From Cheiracanthium punctorium (taxonomy: Eukaryota > Arthropoda > Arachnida > Araneae > Cheiracanthiidae), in NCBI GenBank assembly GCA_038373885.1, contig JAWZYV010013160.1, positions 211,441 through 275,440 on the forward strand: 64,000 nucleotides of DNA. Direction: 5' to 3'. The notes under the pieces are model-generated. The model did no database searches, had not been told where the DNA came from, and saw only the letters and a program-made list of their open reading frames with translations. Below are positions 51,417-62,209 of the stretch, in pieces (the stretch's first letter is position 1; every line of letters begins with the position of its first letter). The position numbers and the translations under genes are program-made.

Positions 51417-51625
51417 CTAAAAATTTAAAAGGAAAGTTAGAGTGCAATCATAGTTCTAATTTGCGAAGCAAGCACAACAAATAACAGATTCCTGTTGTAT
51501 CGTTCAAAAGCTAAATCATCGCCATTTTTATTTTCTTTCTTTTTTCTGTATAATTAGTATACTTGTATACACGACACACATGAATGCGATAGTACAGAGT
51601 TTCTACCAGCTTATATTCAACATGG
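51417..51625. other. Short stretch between DGK exon a and the LTR
   Basis: AT-rich intron-like sequence containing the acceptor of exon a. Nothing else is seen. The 5 bp before the LTR are CATGG, the candidate target duplication to compare with the 3' end. Confidence 0.6.
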
Positions 51626-52139
51626 TGTAACGGACACCGCCAAGAAAAAAAAAAAGTTACTGGCAACCCCAAAGGGAGAGAGTCCCTCTCGAGCAGGAGA
51701 GAGAAAGGACGTTGAGATGAGATGGGCTCCGAGAGAAATTTTTTTCCCTTGTGATACCGAAGGCGTTCGCTCGGTTATTTAAAGTGTAAATTTGTGTATT
51801 TTGTGTCGTCTGTGTGTAAGTGTCAGCACGAAGGTAAATTTATAGGAGGGGACACTTCTCTAGAAAGTTGGATGACGCCATTGTTGCAAGCAGATGGCGC
51901 TACGCACACTGGGTAACTGCCAGGGCCGGCCCTAACAGTTTTGCCGCCCCGGACAAAAATATAAAATGCCGCCCCCCACAGTAAAATTACTATTAAAAGA
52001 AATAATTTATTCACAGATACTGTTTTCATGCCTGTAAAACTGAATAGCTCTTTAAACATAACAGCATAAGAAAAACCATATTTGTTAAAAACCACACATT
52101 AATCTAAAAAGCAAAAGAAAGAGAGAAAAATAGTTTTTT

Positions 52140-52505
52140 TTTTTCTGACTTTTAATTCCGCAAAATTCCCGACTTTTTCTCTTAAATCAATTTTTCAACT
52201 AATTCATGTTCGATAGCCAATGTAGTTAAATTATTTAACCTATCTGGAAGAATTGTGGAGCATAAGAAATTTTTAGTTTAATTTTGAGAAACTCTTCTCT
52301 GCACTTGCCACAATTATCGGCAAAGAAAGCGAAATTCTCGAACCAATAGCAAATGTGCTGTAAAATCTATAGTTGAAATTAGCTTTAAAATTTCAATTGG
52401 GCTTTCCTTTTTGCCTAATAAAGCCCTAACTAACACCATTTCATTTACAAGATCAAGCGCGATTATATTCCCCGATACCCCATCGGTCAGTATTAACTCC
52501 AATTG
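52140..52505 (-). pseudogene. hAT transposase C-terminus (ZMYM1-like)
   Basis: The minus strand reads GNIIALDLVNEMVLVRALLG, then a piece reading LPIIVASAEKSFSKLN, then LREKVGNFAELKVRKKK. These are successive parts of the hAT dimerisation region. Stops and frameshifts lie between them. Confidence 0.7.
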
Positions 52506-52691
52506 TTTACACTATAAACAGTGTTAACACTGTTACACTGTGTTACAATGTTTAATAATACTTTTTAGGAGTGTCTTTTAACTTATTTATGCCATGCAAA
52601 AATTTAAAATAATTACATTGGGTACTTATTAAATTAAATCTGCACTCTAAGGTATTAATCGCTTTGTTTACTGTAAAAAAATAAAACTATC

Positions 52692-52860
52692 CAGGGGCGT
52701 AGCCAGAAATTTTTCATGGGGGGGGGTTACGACTACTGCAACTCACATATATGCATACATGTGTGTGATAAGGGAGTGAAGAATATACATTTTGTATGGC
52801 AAAAAATTCCTCATGGGGGGGTTATGATCCCCCTAACCCCCCCCCTTGGCTACGCCCCTG
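52692..52860. mobile_element. 169-bp hAT MITE, copy 2
   Basis: Inverted ends CAGGGGCGTAGCCA / TGGCTACGCCCCTG and exact 8-bp duplications AAACTATC at 52684-52691 and 52861-52868. Same family as 36743-36910, in opposite orientation. It sits within the transposase relic of the larger hAT. Confidence 0.93.
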
Positions 52861-52868
52861 AAACTATC

Positions 52869-53400
52869 TTAAATTTTAATTTAGGATCTTTCACTAGATT
52901 ATCTCGTGATTCGCAATCAAAATTAATGTTACGTGGCAGCTTAAACTCAGTGTTAGCCAGAATACTATCTCGTCGGTCAGTTCTCTTGCATAACAGAACA
53001 TTTCATTTAAAATCACATCCAATAGCAATGTCATGCTTTCAAAAAATCTTTACAGTTTCTTAAGAGTTCTAGAGAAGGTGGTAAATCGTTGTCTTTTGAT
53101 TGCAATACCTTTCTTAATGGATTCACGCAATTGAAGATTTTGTATCAAATAATAATAGAGCATAAGAACATGAACTGTTTGAGAGAGTTAAATAATCCTA
53201 GCCTCATTGGAATTAGATTTGTCAATACCTTTATACCTTACCAAGAATGCGATCTGTTCAATTTTTTTGGCATCGGGAAGGCAATCCAGAAATATGGGAT
53301 AATATTTGGCTTGTCGAATTTCATTAACAAACTGCAATTTAAATCCAACTGGAAATCTTGTGAAAAATCTATGCAAAATGTGTAAATATTTCTTTGTACA
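52869..53400 (-). pseudogene. hAT transposase, catalytic-region fragment
   Basis: The minus strand (53376 to 53188) reads VNEIRQAKYYPIFLDCLPDA then KKIEQIAFLVRYKGIDKS. It matches the part of ZMYM1-like hAT transposases with the first catalytic Asp ('IxxAKYYSIxLDCTPDxSHxEQMxxxVRYV'). Downstream frames are broken. Confidence 0.75.
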
Positions 53401-53829
53401 TCACATATAAACAACTGAACAAGGGCGTAGCCAGGATTTTCATTAGGGGGGGGGGCAAGACAAGGAGACCATGGAGTCCAACTGCTCCTCCCCGCGGTTT
53501 GTCATAATCAGACCCAATGACCCAGACAGCACAGCAAATTTGCATCAAACTTGCAGTAAGCATTATTTATCAAGTCAATAAACTTGAATTAAGCTTGAAA
53601 ATTTCAATCGTGTAAGCTTAATGCAAGTTTGAATCAAGCGTTCAAGTTTACACTTGCCCAACTTGCATTAAGTTTGACATAGCAAGCTTAATTCAAACTT
53701 AAAAAAATTTCCTAAAAAAAAATTATCCTGAATACATGGGGCGCCGGTCGGCGAACCCGCCCATATATTTTATTTTTCCACGCATTTTCCCTCTACGCTG
53801 AAACCTTACGTCAATTTAATCTGTTTCCG

Positions 53830-53905
53830 TCTAGGGCTGGGATCTATCTCGTGATCTCAGGTGTGGGACGCCAGCGCCCTAACCACCATGCCAAGTTTGA
53901 CTCGC
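53830..53905 (-). repeat. tRNA-like sequence (degenerate SINE head)
   Basis: Complemented, it contains GGCATGGTGGTTAGGGCGCT (A-box-like) and GAGATAGATCCCAG (weak B box). Too degenerate to name an isoacceptor. Confidence 0.35.
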
Positions 53906-54384
53906 GGTGACATGACTAAAGTTTGAAGTGACTGTTATGGTTGTCACGTCGCCTTTGGGCGAGATTGATAAGTATTGGCCAATGCCGCTTCTTTTATTTT
54001 TCCATGGGATGAATCAAAATTAAAATAATGTTATGTGTGATTTATAGACTCTACTAATATTGAAATAAGCATAATATAAACTTAAAAGCAGCGCACGTTT
54101 TAAATTTTCAATATCGCAACACTCATGTTGGGCAATATTGGCAAAAATCGAGACAAACGACTGATTTTGAAATCAATTTTGTAGTATATTTGTATTTTAT
54201 TTTGAGGAATTTTAATATTTGGAAATATAGAATCTTTTTTTTAATTCTATGGTCAAGTACATTGATGACTGATGATAAATTATTTGTTATGTGGATGTGG
54301 CTTTCCAAATCAAGCAGTAATCAAGTTGTATTCAAGCTTGACAGTTCAAATGACTTAAATTCGGCGGGAAAATATTTGCTGACT

Positions 54385-54386
<2 letters not shown>

Positions 54387-54420
<34 letters not shown>
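54387..54420. repeat. T34 tract
   Basis: Uninterrupted run of 34 T, inside the nested TIR element. Confidence 0.9.
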
Positions 54421-54421
<1 letters not shown>

Positions 54422-57004
54422 TAATCTCCAAGCTTGCTGCAAGCTTAAAATGAATTGAACTGTCAAGCTTGTATTAATACGTTAAATTCAAAGAAATGTC
54501 AAGCTTGATTTAAGCTTATGTACTGTCTGGGGACTTTCTCATTTTAGGGGGGCAGCTGCCCCCCGCTGGCTACGCCCATGCAACTGAAGCGAATGAAATG
54601 AAATTTATAGCAACACCAAAAGTGGCAACTTAATTTAAACTGCAGTTGCTAAAATATTTCTAATTCGTTTAAAAGTTTTGAGATTTAAAACTGTTGTTTG
54701 AAAACTGTGTGTAAATGTATGTTCGTCCACTGTTAAAAAATGGCTCAATGGAATAGAATGAAATTTGGAGTTACATTGAATGGTAAGTTAATTGAAACAA
54801 TAGATACCAAAATTGTTTTAAATAATTCATAGGCTTTGAGATTTTGTAAAAATCGCTTTAAAAGTTTCTTCTAGCATCCATCAAAAGTGGATTAAGAGAA
54901 CAGAATGAAATTAGGCCATATGATGGGTAACAAAGCATTATCGAAAATTTTTAATATTTCAATAGATTGAAAGGGTTTGCAAAAGTTGCATTGTATTTTT
55001 TTTCTTTTTTAGGGGGCGGGGAGAGAGGGGCAGGGAGTCACTTTAAGGCGTCTGGAGGTATTACAATAGGTGTTCGACTTAAACAGATTACGTCGATTTC
55101 TTTTTTTAATTTTTTTTTTAATTTTGAGAAAATTGTGCAAAAATTTTACAGGCATAATATTAAAATTTCTAAAGTTAATAAAACAAAATTCAGTTACTAT
55201 TGATGATATATATATATATATATATATAATAGAGAGAGAGAGAGAGAAAATTTAGAGAAATAGAGAAAATTTTATATAATATAGAGAAAATTTTGTGGAA
55301 CCACTTCTTGAAAACAACTAGTGGTCAGACAAAAGGGAATGAAATGAAATTTTGTTAAATAGTAGGCGGTTAGTAAATTAAAATTTCAGGTTTTTAATTT
55401 TCTACAAATTTGATTTATTTTTTAGGTATGACGTAAACTTTGATAAAGTTTTTCGCGCATCAAGTAAAATCATCAAAATATAATTCAATCGGACGTTGCA
55501 GTGTTAAATATCGGCTACTTGCTATTACAAAGAATTTTCCAGATATTCTCTTTTCAGTTTAATATTCATTACTAGCATCTTCTTTTGCAACTTTAAATAA
55601 CTTCTTGATCTAGGAAGCTCATCCACTAAAAGAAAACGTTAATTTTGAATGTAAAATATTTTCTCTATTGACAGTTTGTCTCAGTAATTTGTTACTCTCT
55701 AACCTGTAATCTTTGAACAATACACAAGAGTTATAAGTTTGCTTTCTATATTTCTGCCAGTATGTTAATGCCATTTTTTTTTGTACTACTACAATGCAAA
55801 CGAAATTTCGTGCGGTTAGTAAAAACCCATCAATGACGGATGGGTACATCAGCTAGTAAAGTTATATAGAATGATATTCTTCGGAATATTTTTTAACAAT
55901 TCTTTTACTAATACAAAATGTATTTTTCAAATTCGAGCCAAAATGCCGCCCCGGACAGGGGTCCGGTTTGTCCGGCCCTAGGGCCGCCCCTGGTAACTGC
56001 GCATATTCTGCTTCTGCGCATCTCAGGTTGTTTATATTTTCATCGAGGCGAAGTAAATGAAGATCGTTGAATTAGCAGAACTTCAAAAAATTAAATATCT
56101 ACACTTATGAACGCGATATATAATAATTTCTTTCTTCAGGTGTGTTTTAATTACATAATTGTGTGTCTTAGAATACTATTTCGTAATTAATATAGGCAAT
56201 AATTTCGAAGCGAAGTAATATTATGTATGCAATGTCGTGTTATTATTTTGCCCAAAAGCTGTATTTTAAGAAATAGTACTAAATTTAGAAGAATGTTGTA
56301 TGTGTGAATGCAATATTTAAAAAGTGTTTATTTATAATGACGATCACACTCAAACAAGCAGTATTTACATTTATTTCATGCTGTGACAAATTTTAACACA
56401 GCTTTAAATTGCCGCTAAAAAACTCATATTAAAATATTAAATTCATGTTACATAAAGTACTCAGTAATGAATTCAAAGCCATTTTCTAACGTAAATATAT
56501 ACCGTGGCAGACGAAAACTTCTTTTCTGTGAGCCACGATATACGCACTCGTTCATAAATATAAACTCAATATTTTAAGAATCTTAAGATAGAACATTTTT
56601 TTCTTTTTTATTCATTTGTTACTAAGGCAACCATGTAAGCAAAAGCGAAAAAAATAATTTAAATTTAGTGCTCGCGTTAATAATCTCGTTCACATGCTAG
56701 GTCGGAAAATTAAAAACAAGTAAAATTAGTTATCAATCAGCACGAAGAATGCTTTATTCTTTTGCCGCTAGGATCGCTGCACGTCACTAGATTTCCAATG
56801 TTTACATAATTGAAACTTATTCGGGTACCAAAAATACAGTATAGCAGCTATGTGGAGTGTCCACTCCTATAATATACCTTCGTGGTGTCAGCTATGATAA
56901 TCAAGGAATATAAACCAAATAAAGTTAAGCAAACTAATTTGTTGTGTTTGGCTGCCTTCCTTCAGCTTCTGAACGGGGCGATACGTTACAGACGATGAAT
57001 AAAT

Positions 57005-57022
57005 TGGAGGTCCACCGAAATC
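57005..57022 (+). promoter_or_regulatory. Primer-binding-like site of the retrotransposon
   Basis: TGGAGGTCCACCGAAATC starts 14 bp after the LTR end. TGG start and similarity to the TGGAGGTCC...CCGAGAT type of tRNA-primed sites support the call. The offset from the LTR is longer than usual and I cannot name the tRNA. Confidence 0.5.
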
Positions 57023-57199
57023 CCATGAATGCAAGGGTATCAAGGTCAGGTATGTTCTCCACCTTTTACCATAGCCAGGCCAAAGGGAAAAATTTTAAAT
57101 TTCTATAAGAGTATCTTGTAGTTCTCACCCTGAGAATACAGGTTCTGTTGTTTTATAATTTTCATCCTATTATTGCTTTTAAATAGCTCAAACGTTATT

Positions 57200-57990
57200 A
57201 AAAGTAACTTCTAACCATTAAAATGTGTATTAAGTCCATATACTCATCAGAGTATAATATTTTACTGTGAATTATTTTATTTATGTGCAGGCCAGTGTAC
57301 GAGCAGCGAATTTCACATCCTGAGGAAAATAATTTTTATTGAATTAAAACTTTCGTCCTGAAAAATTGTTTTGCTGCCTTAATAGCTTAAGTACATTATT
57401 AAGATATGCTTCCAACCATTGGAAGGGCATGAGAACATTTCTCACCGAAGTTTATTATGTACTTGAAATATTATTTTTTTATGCACACCAGTGTTAATAT
57501 TATTAATTCTGTTTATTTCAAACTTTCGTCCTGAAAGTATACGTTTATATATTTCCAGCCATTGGAAATTCATGAGAACAATTCTCACCAGAGTTTATTG
57601 TGTCTTTGAAATATTATTTTATGAACACCAGCGTTAGTATAATTAAATTCTGTTTATCTCAAACTTTCGTCCTGAAAGTAAACGTTTTTATATTTCCTGT
57701 CATTGGAAATTCATGAGAACAATTCTCAAGAGGGTTTATTTTGAATTTGAAATATTATTATTTTATACGCACCAGTGTTAGTATTATTAATTTTCTTTGT
57801 TGATTTCAAACTTTCGCCGTGAAAGTATATGTTTATATATTTCCAGCCATTGGAAATTCATAGTAATTTTCTCATCAGAGTGAAATAACTAGAAGTATTT
57901 ATATGTGTTTTTAAATTCTCATCAGAGATAATATTAGTGTAAATCCCTTATTTTTATGTGTATAAAGCGATAACTTCATAGTATTTTCAC
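57200..57990 (+). repeat. Tandem repeat in the retrotransposon leader, about 143-bp unit
   Basis: Units share ACTTTCGTCCTGAAAGTA, CCATTGGAAATTCATGAGAA, CAATTCTCACCAGAGTTTAT and TTGAAATATTATTTTA. CCATTGG-type anchors occur at 57416, 57559, 57700 and 57847 (spacing 143, 141, 147), with a weaker first unit near 57216. It is non-coding and lies between the primer site and Gag. Confidence 0.85.
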
Positions 57991-58377
57991 CAACGAACAG
58001 TTTATAGTATGTGTGTTTATTTTATGTTTTATTTTGAACTACTCTCTCTGTGAACGGAGATAAGAGGGTATTGAAGGTTCCCCGTACGTCACACTGTGCA
58101 GGTGTCCGAACGGACACTTGAGCCTGACTCGTTTGTTGTTTATGTTGTTTCTTCGCTTTTCCTTGAATCTGCGAAGCTTTCAGAAAAAGTGCTATGAGTC
58201 ATTGCGGTGTTTTGATGGTATGGTTGGGGAATTTAACGAGCTTGCTTTTCCTCTTTTATTTTTTTTTATAGCGCTGTAGAAATTTGCTTTAGTGAATAGG
58301 TGTTAGACCTTTTTTTATCCCTTATATTTATTGTATGTTCTTTTGTTTTGAGCTCTTACTTAGGTATTTTTTTGAAA

Positions 58378-59530
58378 ATGTCGTATTTAGGGAAGGGATT
58401 AAAATCGGATTTAATTTCAGTAGCCTTAGAACTTGGTGAACAGGCTACTGAAGATCTACGTGTAATCGAATTAAAACAATTAATCCTTGCTAGTAAAAAC
58501 TATGAGGAAGAATTTGTGAGAAATCTATTAGATAGCACGATGAAAGAAAGATTAGACAAAGAGGAAATCGAAAAAGAAACTAGGATCAGGGAATATGAAT
58601 TGCAGAGGCAAAAATTAGAAATGGAAAAACAAATTAAAGACGGAGAAATTCAATTGGAGAGGCAAAAATTAGAACTTGAGTGTTTAAAAGCAAAACAGGG
58701 GGTCGAAACAACAGTATCCGTAGCTGTGGTAGATTCCAATTATAGTCAAAATTTTCAAAAACTAATGCCGAAATTTAATTTAAAAACCGATGATATAATT
58801 TTGTTCCCGGAACTTTTTGAGAGGCAGGCTAAATTGATGCAGATACCTAAAGAGAGATGGGTTTCCTACCTAATTAGTACCTTACCATCGGAGATAAATA
58901 ATGTAATAGCGCGAGAACCGGAGAAAGAAACCCAGGATTACCAATATGTTAGAACGTTGTTGCTTAACAGATTTAAACTCAGTGCGGAAAAACTTCGGCA
59001 AATGCTGGTAAAATCTCAAAAAAATCCCGATTCCACTTGACAAGATTTTTATCACGAGTTAAACACTTTTTTAGAGGGGTGACTCACAGGCCTTGAAATT
59101 AAAACATTCGATCAGCTTAAAGATCTAATGTTGGTAGACCAGATTAAAAGGCGAGTGCCAAATGATTTTAAGGAACACTTTTTGGATGAGTGGTCTACAA
59201 TTACTTCCCCGAAAGAACTGGTAAGGAAAGTTGAGGAATTTGAGGATGGGAAAGAGTAAGATAGGAGAGTTTTCAGTTAAAGGAAATAGTAAACCAGTAA
59301 AGAATTCCTACCCTGGTAACGTTAACAAAAAGCCCTCAAACGTAAACCCCAAGAAAGAGAATGACGGGCGTACCTTTGTTAGGAAAACGGGTGCAAACTT
59401 TGAGCATAAGAAAAAGCTCAGCTGTTTTGAATGTGGCTCCTACGACCACTTACGACCTCAGTGCCCCAATTTAAGAATTCAAAAATCAGAAACATATAGA
59501 ATTGGACAAAAATCTGAAAAAAATTATTAG
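58378..59530 (+). pseudogene. Gag of the Ty3/gypsy element, broken
   Basis: Starts at ATG 58378 (MSYLGKGLKSDLI); the longer open frame upstream lacks an ATG. Residues of about 58540-58690 form a charged coiled coil (REYELQRQKLEMEKQ). The capsid-like part contains WVSYLISTLP and VRTLLLNRFKLS. In-frame TGA codons at 59038 and 59080 probably replace Trp. A frame change near 59245 leads to a basic stretch and the zinc knuckle CFECGSYDHLRPQC (C-X2-C-X4-H-X4-C, about 59422-59464), which binds RNA in assembled particles. The frame ends at TAG 59528, just after a possible slippery site. Confidence 0.85.
59518..59530 (+). promoter_or_regulatory. Possible -1 frameshift site at the Gag-Pol junction
   Basis: In the Gag frame the codons are GAA AAA AAT TAT TAG. 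A AAA AAT fits the X XXY YYZ slippery pattern. The protease frame is exactly -1 to Gag and open from here (AAA TTA TTA GAT). Whether a pseudoknot follows was not assessed, and a simple mutation in an A run would look the same. Confidence 0.4.
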
Positions 59531-59868
59531 ATCCCTTCACTGTAAACGGGAAAGTTAATGGATTTGAGATGCCCATTCTCCGCGATACCGGAGCCACAGT
59601 AGACGTTGTCTGTCAAAAATATGTTGACAAAGACAGAAAGACCGGGGAACACGTTTGGGTTCAGCATATTTTCGATGACCATATGACTTGTTTACCCGTG
59701 GCTGAAGTAGACGTAGAATGCGAATTAGGTACAATAACCACCAAGGCAGTTGTAATTGCGAACAAGTTGGATCAAGGGCTAGGGCGGTATATTTTAGGGA
59801 ATCAAACTTCGGCTCTCTTAGAGAAAAGTAGAGAAAATGTCCCATTAAGTACTGAGAGTGTTAATGCT
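59530..59868 (+). pseudogene. Retrotransposon protease
   Basis: Aspartic protease of the Pol polyprotein: LRDTGATVDVVCQKYV with the catalytic Asp at 59584-59586 (family motif DTGA), then the hydrophobic segment LGTITTKAVVIANKLDQGLG and an ILGNQ motif in place of the second conserved hydrophobic-Gly element. The frame is open into integrase, so no lesion lies in this domain. It cleaves Gag and Pol during particle maturation in intact relatives. Confidence 0.8.
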
Positions 59869-59869
59869 G

Positions 59870-61246
59870 TCTTGACTCGATCTCAAAAGCGACAGCTGAA
59901 AACTGATGAAAATTCATCAGACGAAAAGTTAGTCATTGAAGAACCTGGCGTTCCATTAGAGGGAAATAATGAGGACGATAACTTTGAGAATATCGACATA
60001 TTACCTCAGGTAGATTCCAATACTACCCTAGATAATATATTTCAAATGGATTCTCAGTCTTTTATTAATGAGCAGAGGAAGAGTAAAGAATTAGTACCGT
60101 TATTTGAGTCAGTAAAAACGGAGGGTGACAAGGCTGATTTTACAATCCAAAATGGAATTTTAGTTAAGACGAAATTAAATAAATTTGGTGATGAGCAAAA
60201 CCTGATTGTTGTTCCGGAAACTCTCAGGGAGCAAATTAAAAATTTATGCCATGATGACATTTCAGGCCACTTAGGAATTCTTAAAACAAAAGATAAGTTA
60301 GTGAGACACTTCTACTGGCCAAATTGTTATAAAGAAATAGAAGAATATGTGAAAACTTGTGATCCATGTCAGCGTGTTGGAAAGGCGAATGACAAAAAGA
60401 AAGCACCCCTAATGAGTGTACCCATTATTTCGGAAGTTTTTAGCAAAATTAATGTTGATGCTTGTGGTCCATTACCAACATCAACTCAAGGGAATAGATA
60501 CCTCATAACTGCAATTTGTTTAGGGTCTAAATTTCCTGACGCTATCCCTGTCCCAGATATAACTTTTAAATCGGTGGTCGATGCACTTTTGTTGATTTTC
60601 AGCAGGATGGGTTTCCCAAAAGAAATTCAGACGGACCAAGGGAGATCCTTTATGAGTGTTTTAACGGTTGAATTTTAGAGAAATTTGGGATAAAAATCCT
60701 TTGAAGTTCTATTTATCCCCCACAGACTAATCCAGTTGAAAGGTTTCACCGATCTGTGAAAAGAATATTGAAAGTTTTATGCATCGAAGCTGCTCCTAAT
60801 TGGGAAACTCAAATACCAATTGCTCTTTTTGCTTTAAGGACTGTCACTCACGAAAGTACAGGCTTCAGTCCTGCTGAACTTGTATATGGCAATAACCTTA
60901 GAACCCCTAATGTGTTATTATACGAAAAATGGTTAGAGACCCCAGAGAAAGGGAATACTATAGTTGAGTATGTGTTTGAACTGATAAATCGATTAAAAAA
61001 GAGTAAGGAGCTAGCAAAAGAAAAAATGGAAGAGATGCGAGACAAAAGAAAGAAATAGTATGACCGTAATGCCATAAAAAGAGAATTTCACAAAGAAGAT
61101 TCCGTGTTAGTTCTAACAATAAATCAGGCCCATAAATTAGCACCACAATGAAAGGGACCAGGTAAAATTGAAAAGAAATTATCCGAGACAAATTATGTCG
61201 TCAGTTTCGAAGGAAACCAAGAGATAAACAAGGTTTATCATGTAAA
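59870..61246 (+). pseudogene. Retrotransposon integrase, broken
   Basis: A linker (VLTRSQKRQL) is followed by the HHCC zinc domain: CHDDISGHLGILKTKDKLVR then HFYWP and VKTCDPCQRVGK. The catalytic core has Asp in NVDACGPLP (60457-60459), Asp in TDQGRSF (60634-60636) and Glu in NPVERFHR (60738-60740), about 35 residues after the second Asp, a proper D,D35E. A one-base loss after LTVEF (near 60676) breaks the core. A TAG near 61056 and a TGA near 61150 break the C-terminal GPY/F-like domain, whose ending VYHVNMMKPYYRR is clear. Reverse transcriptase follows. Confidence 0.88.
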
Positions 61247-62172
61247 CATGATGAAACCGTATTACAGAAGGCCCGAAATTTTAAATTTAGTGACATTAGG
61301 CGAAAATAATGAGTCCTTAGACACACCAGAGTTAGATGGGGATTTTCCTTACATGTTAGTGGATCCTAAAGTCTTTGATTTTAACGAAATAGTAGAAATA
61401 AATCATTTGAAAGAAAGACTAAACGATGACCAAATTATCGAGTTGAGAAATTTGTTACTAAAATATATTAATATTTTTTCAAACATTCCCGGCATGACAC
61501 ACTTAGTTCAACATGATATTGAATTAACCAGTCATAAGCCTATTCAGCAAAATCCTTATAGAATGACAATTAGACAAAACGAGTTGTTAAAAGCAGAAAT
61601 AAAAAAATGATACAATATAATGTAATTGAACCGGGAGACTCCGAATTCGTTTCTCCAATGATCCTCGTAGGACGCCAAATAGGGACCCTAGGCCCTGCAT
61701 TGATTACAGAAAATTAAATGAAATAACACGCACTCAATTTTATCCCATTCCGAATATAGAACAGCGAGTTGAAATAGTTGCAGCAACAACATATATTACT
61801 TTGATAGATTTTACAAAAGGCTACTGGTAGATTCCATTGAGCCCAAGAGCTCAGAAAATTGCCGCTTTTTCCACAAACTTTGGCGTATATAGGCCACTAC
61901 GTATGCCATTTGGTCTTAAAAATGCACCGTATTACTTTAGTAAATTGATGAGTGAAATTTTGAAAGGGTGTGACAGTTATGCGATTCCATATTTAGATGA
62001 CATCGCGATCTTTTCTCAGACCTGGGATGAACATTTAGGACATTTGCGGGAAGTTTTGGAACGGATAAAACGGGCTAACTTAACTATAAAACCTGCCAAG
62101 TGTAGATTTGCTCAAGAAGAGGGAAAAATACCTTGGACACGTTGTAGGACGCGGAAAACGTTCACCAACTGA
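61247..62172 (+). pseudogene. Reverse transcriptase, broken
   Basis: Follows integrase through a spacer (LLLKYINIFSNIPGMTHLVQ, then the conserved HDIELTSHKPIQQNPYRM). Motifs in order: VIEPGDSEFVSPMILV; PRPCIDYRKLNEI; LIDFTKGYW; RPLRMPFGLKNAPYYFSKLM; and the catalytic IPYLDDIAIFS with YLDD at 61990-62001. Lesions: a frame change in the A run near 61605, another near 61665, a TAG after KGYW (61828-61830), and a frame change near 62130. Confidence 0.9.
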
Positions 62173-62209
62173 ACTCAAAATAAAGGCGATACAATCTTTT
62201 CCGGTCCCA

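Larger units (their letters stand above)
53521..54531. mobile_element. 1-kb TIR element with AAGCTTGA-type subterminal repeats
   Basis: Ends CCCAGACAGCACA and, complemented, CCCAGACAGTACA. Variants of AAGCTTGA, TCAAGCTT and TGCAAGTTTGA recur many times within about 200 bp of both ends, in both orientations, like arrays of transposase-binding sites. A tRNA-like sequence (about 53830-53905, minus) and a T34 tract (54387-54420) lie inside. No transposase. Confidence 0.7.
53420..54580. mobile_element. hAT-type element nested in the hAT
   Basis: Ends CAAGGGCGTAGCCAG and, complemented, CATGGGCGTAGCCAG. Exact 8-bp duplications CAACTGAA lie at 53412-53419 and 54581-54588. Most of it is the further insertion 53521-54531. 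Confidence 0.9.
51921..55992 (-). mobile_element. 4.1-kb hAT element inserted in the LTR
   Basis: Ends CAGGGCCGGCCCTA and, complemented, CAGGGGCGGCCCTAGGGCC. The exact 8-bp duplication GTAACTGC lies at 51913-51920 and 55993-56000. Minus-strand hAT transposase remnants are at 52140-52505 and 52869-53400. Two smaller hAT elements (52692-52860, 53420-54580) inserted later. Near 55200-55250 there are TA and AG microsatellites. 54600-55990 otherwise holds no recognisable gene. Confidence 0.93.
51626..56990 (+). repeat. 5' LTR of a Ty3/gypsy retrotransposon, split by a hAT
   Basis: It begins TGTAACGGACACC and ends GATACGTTACA, so the outer 7 bases TGTAACG/CGTTACA are inverted as in LTRs. Without the 4-kb insertion it is about 1.3 kb. 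Possible signals are TTATTTAAAG near 51775 (TATA region) and AATAAA near 56918 (polyadenylation). The matching 3' LTR would be beyond 64000, so the call rests on ends and position. Confidence 0.75.
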
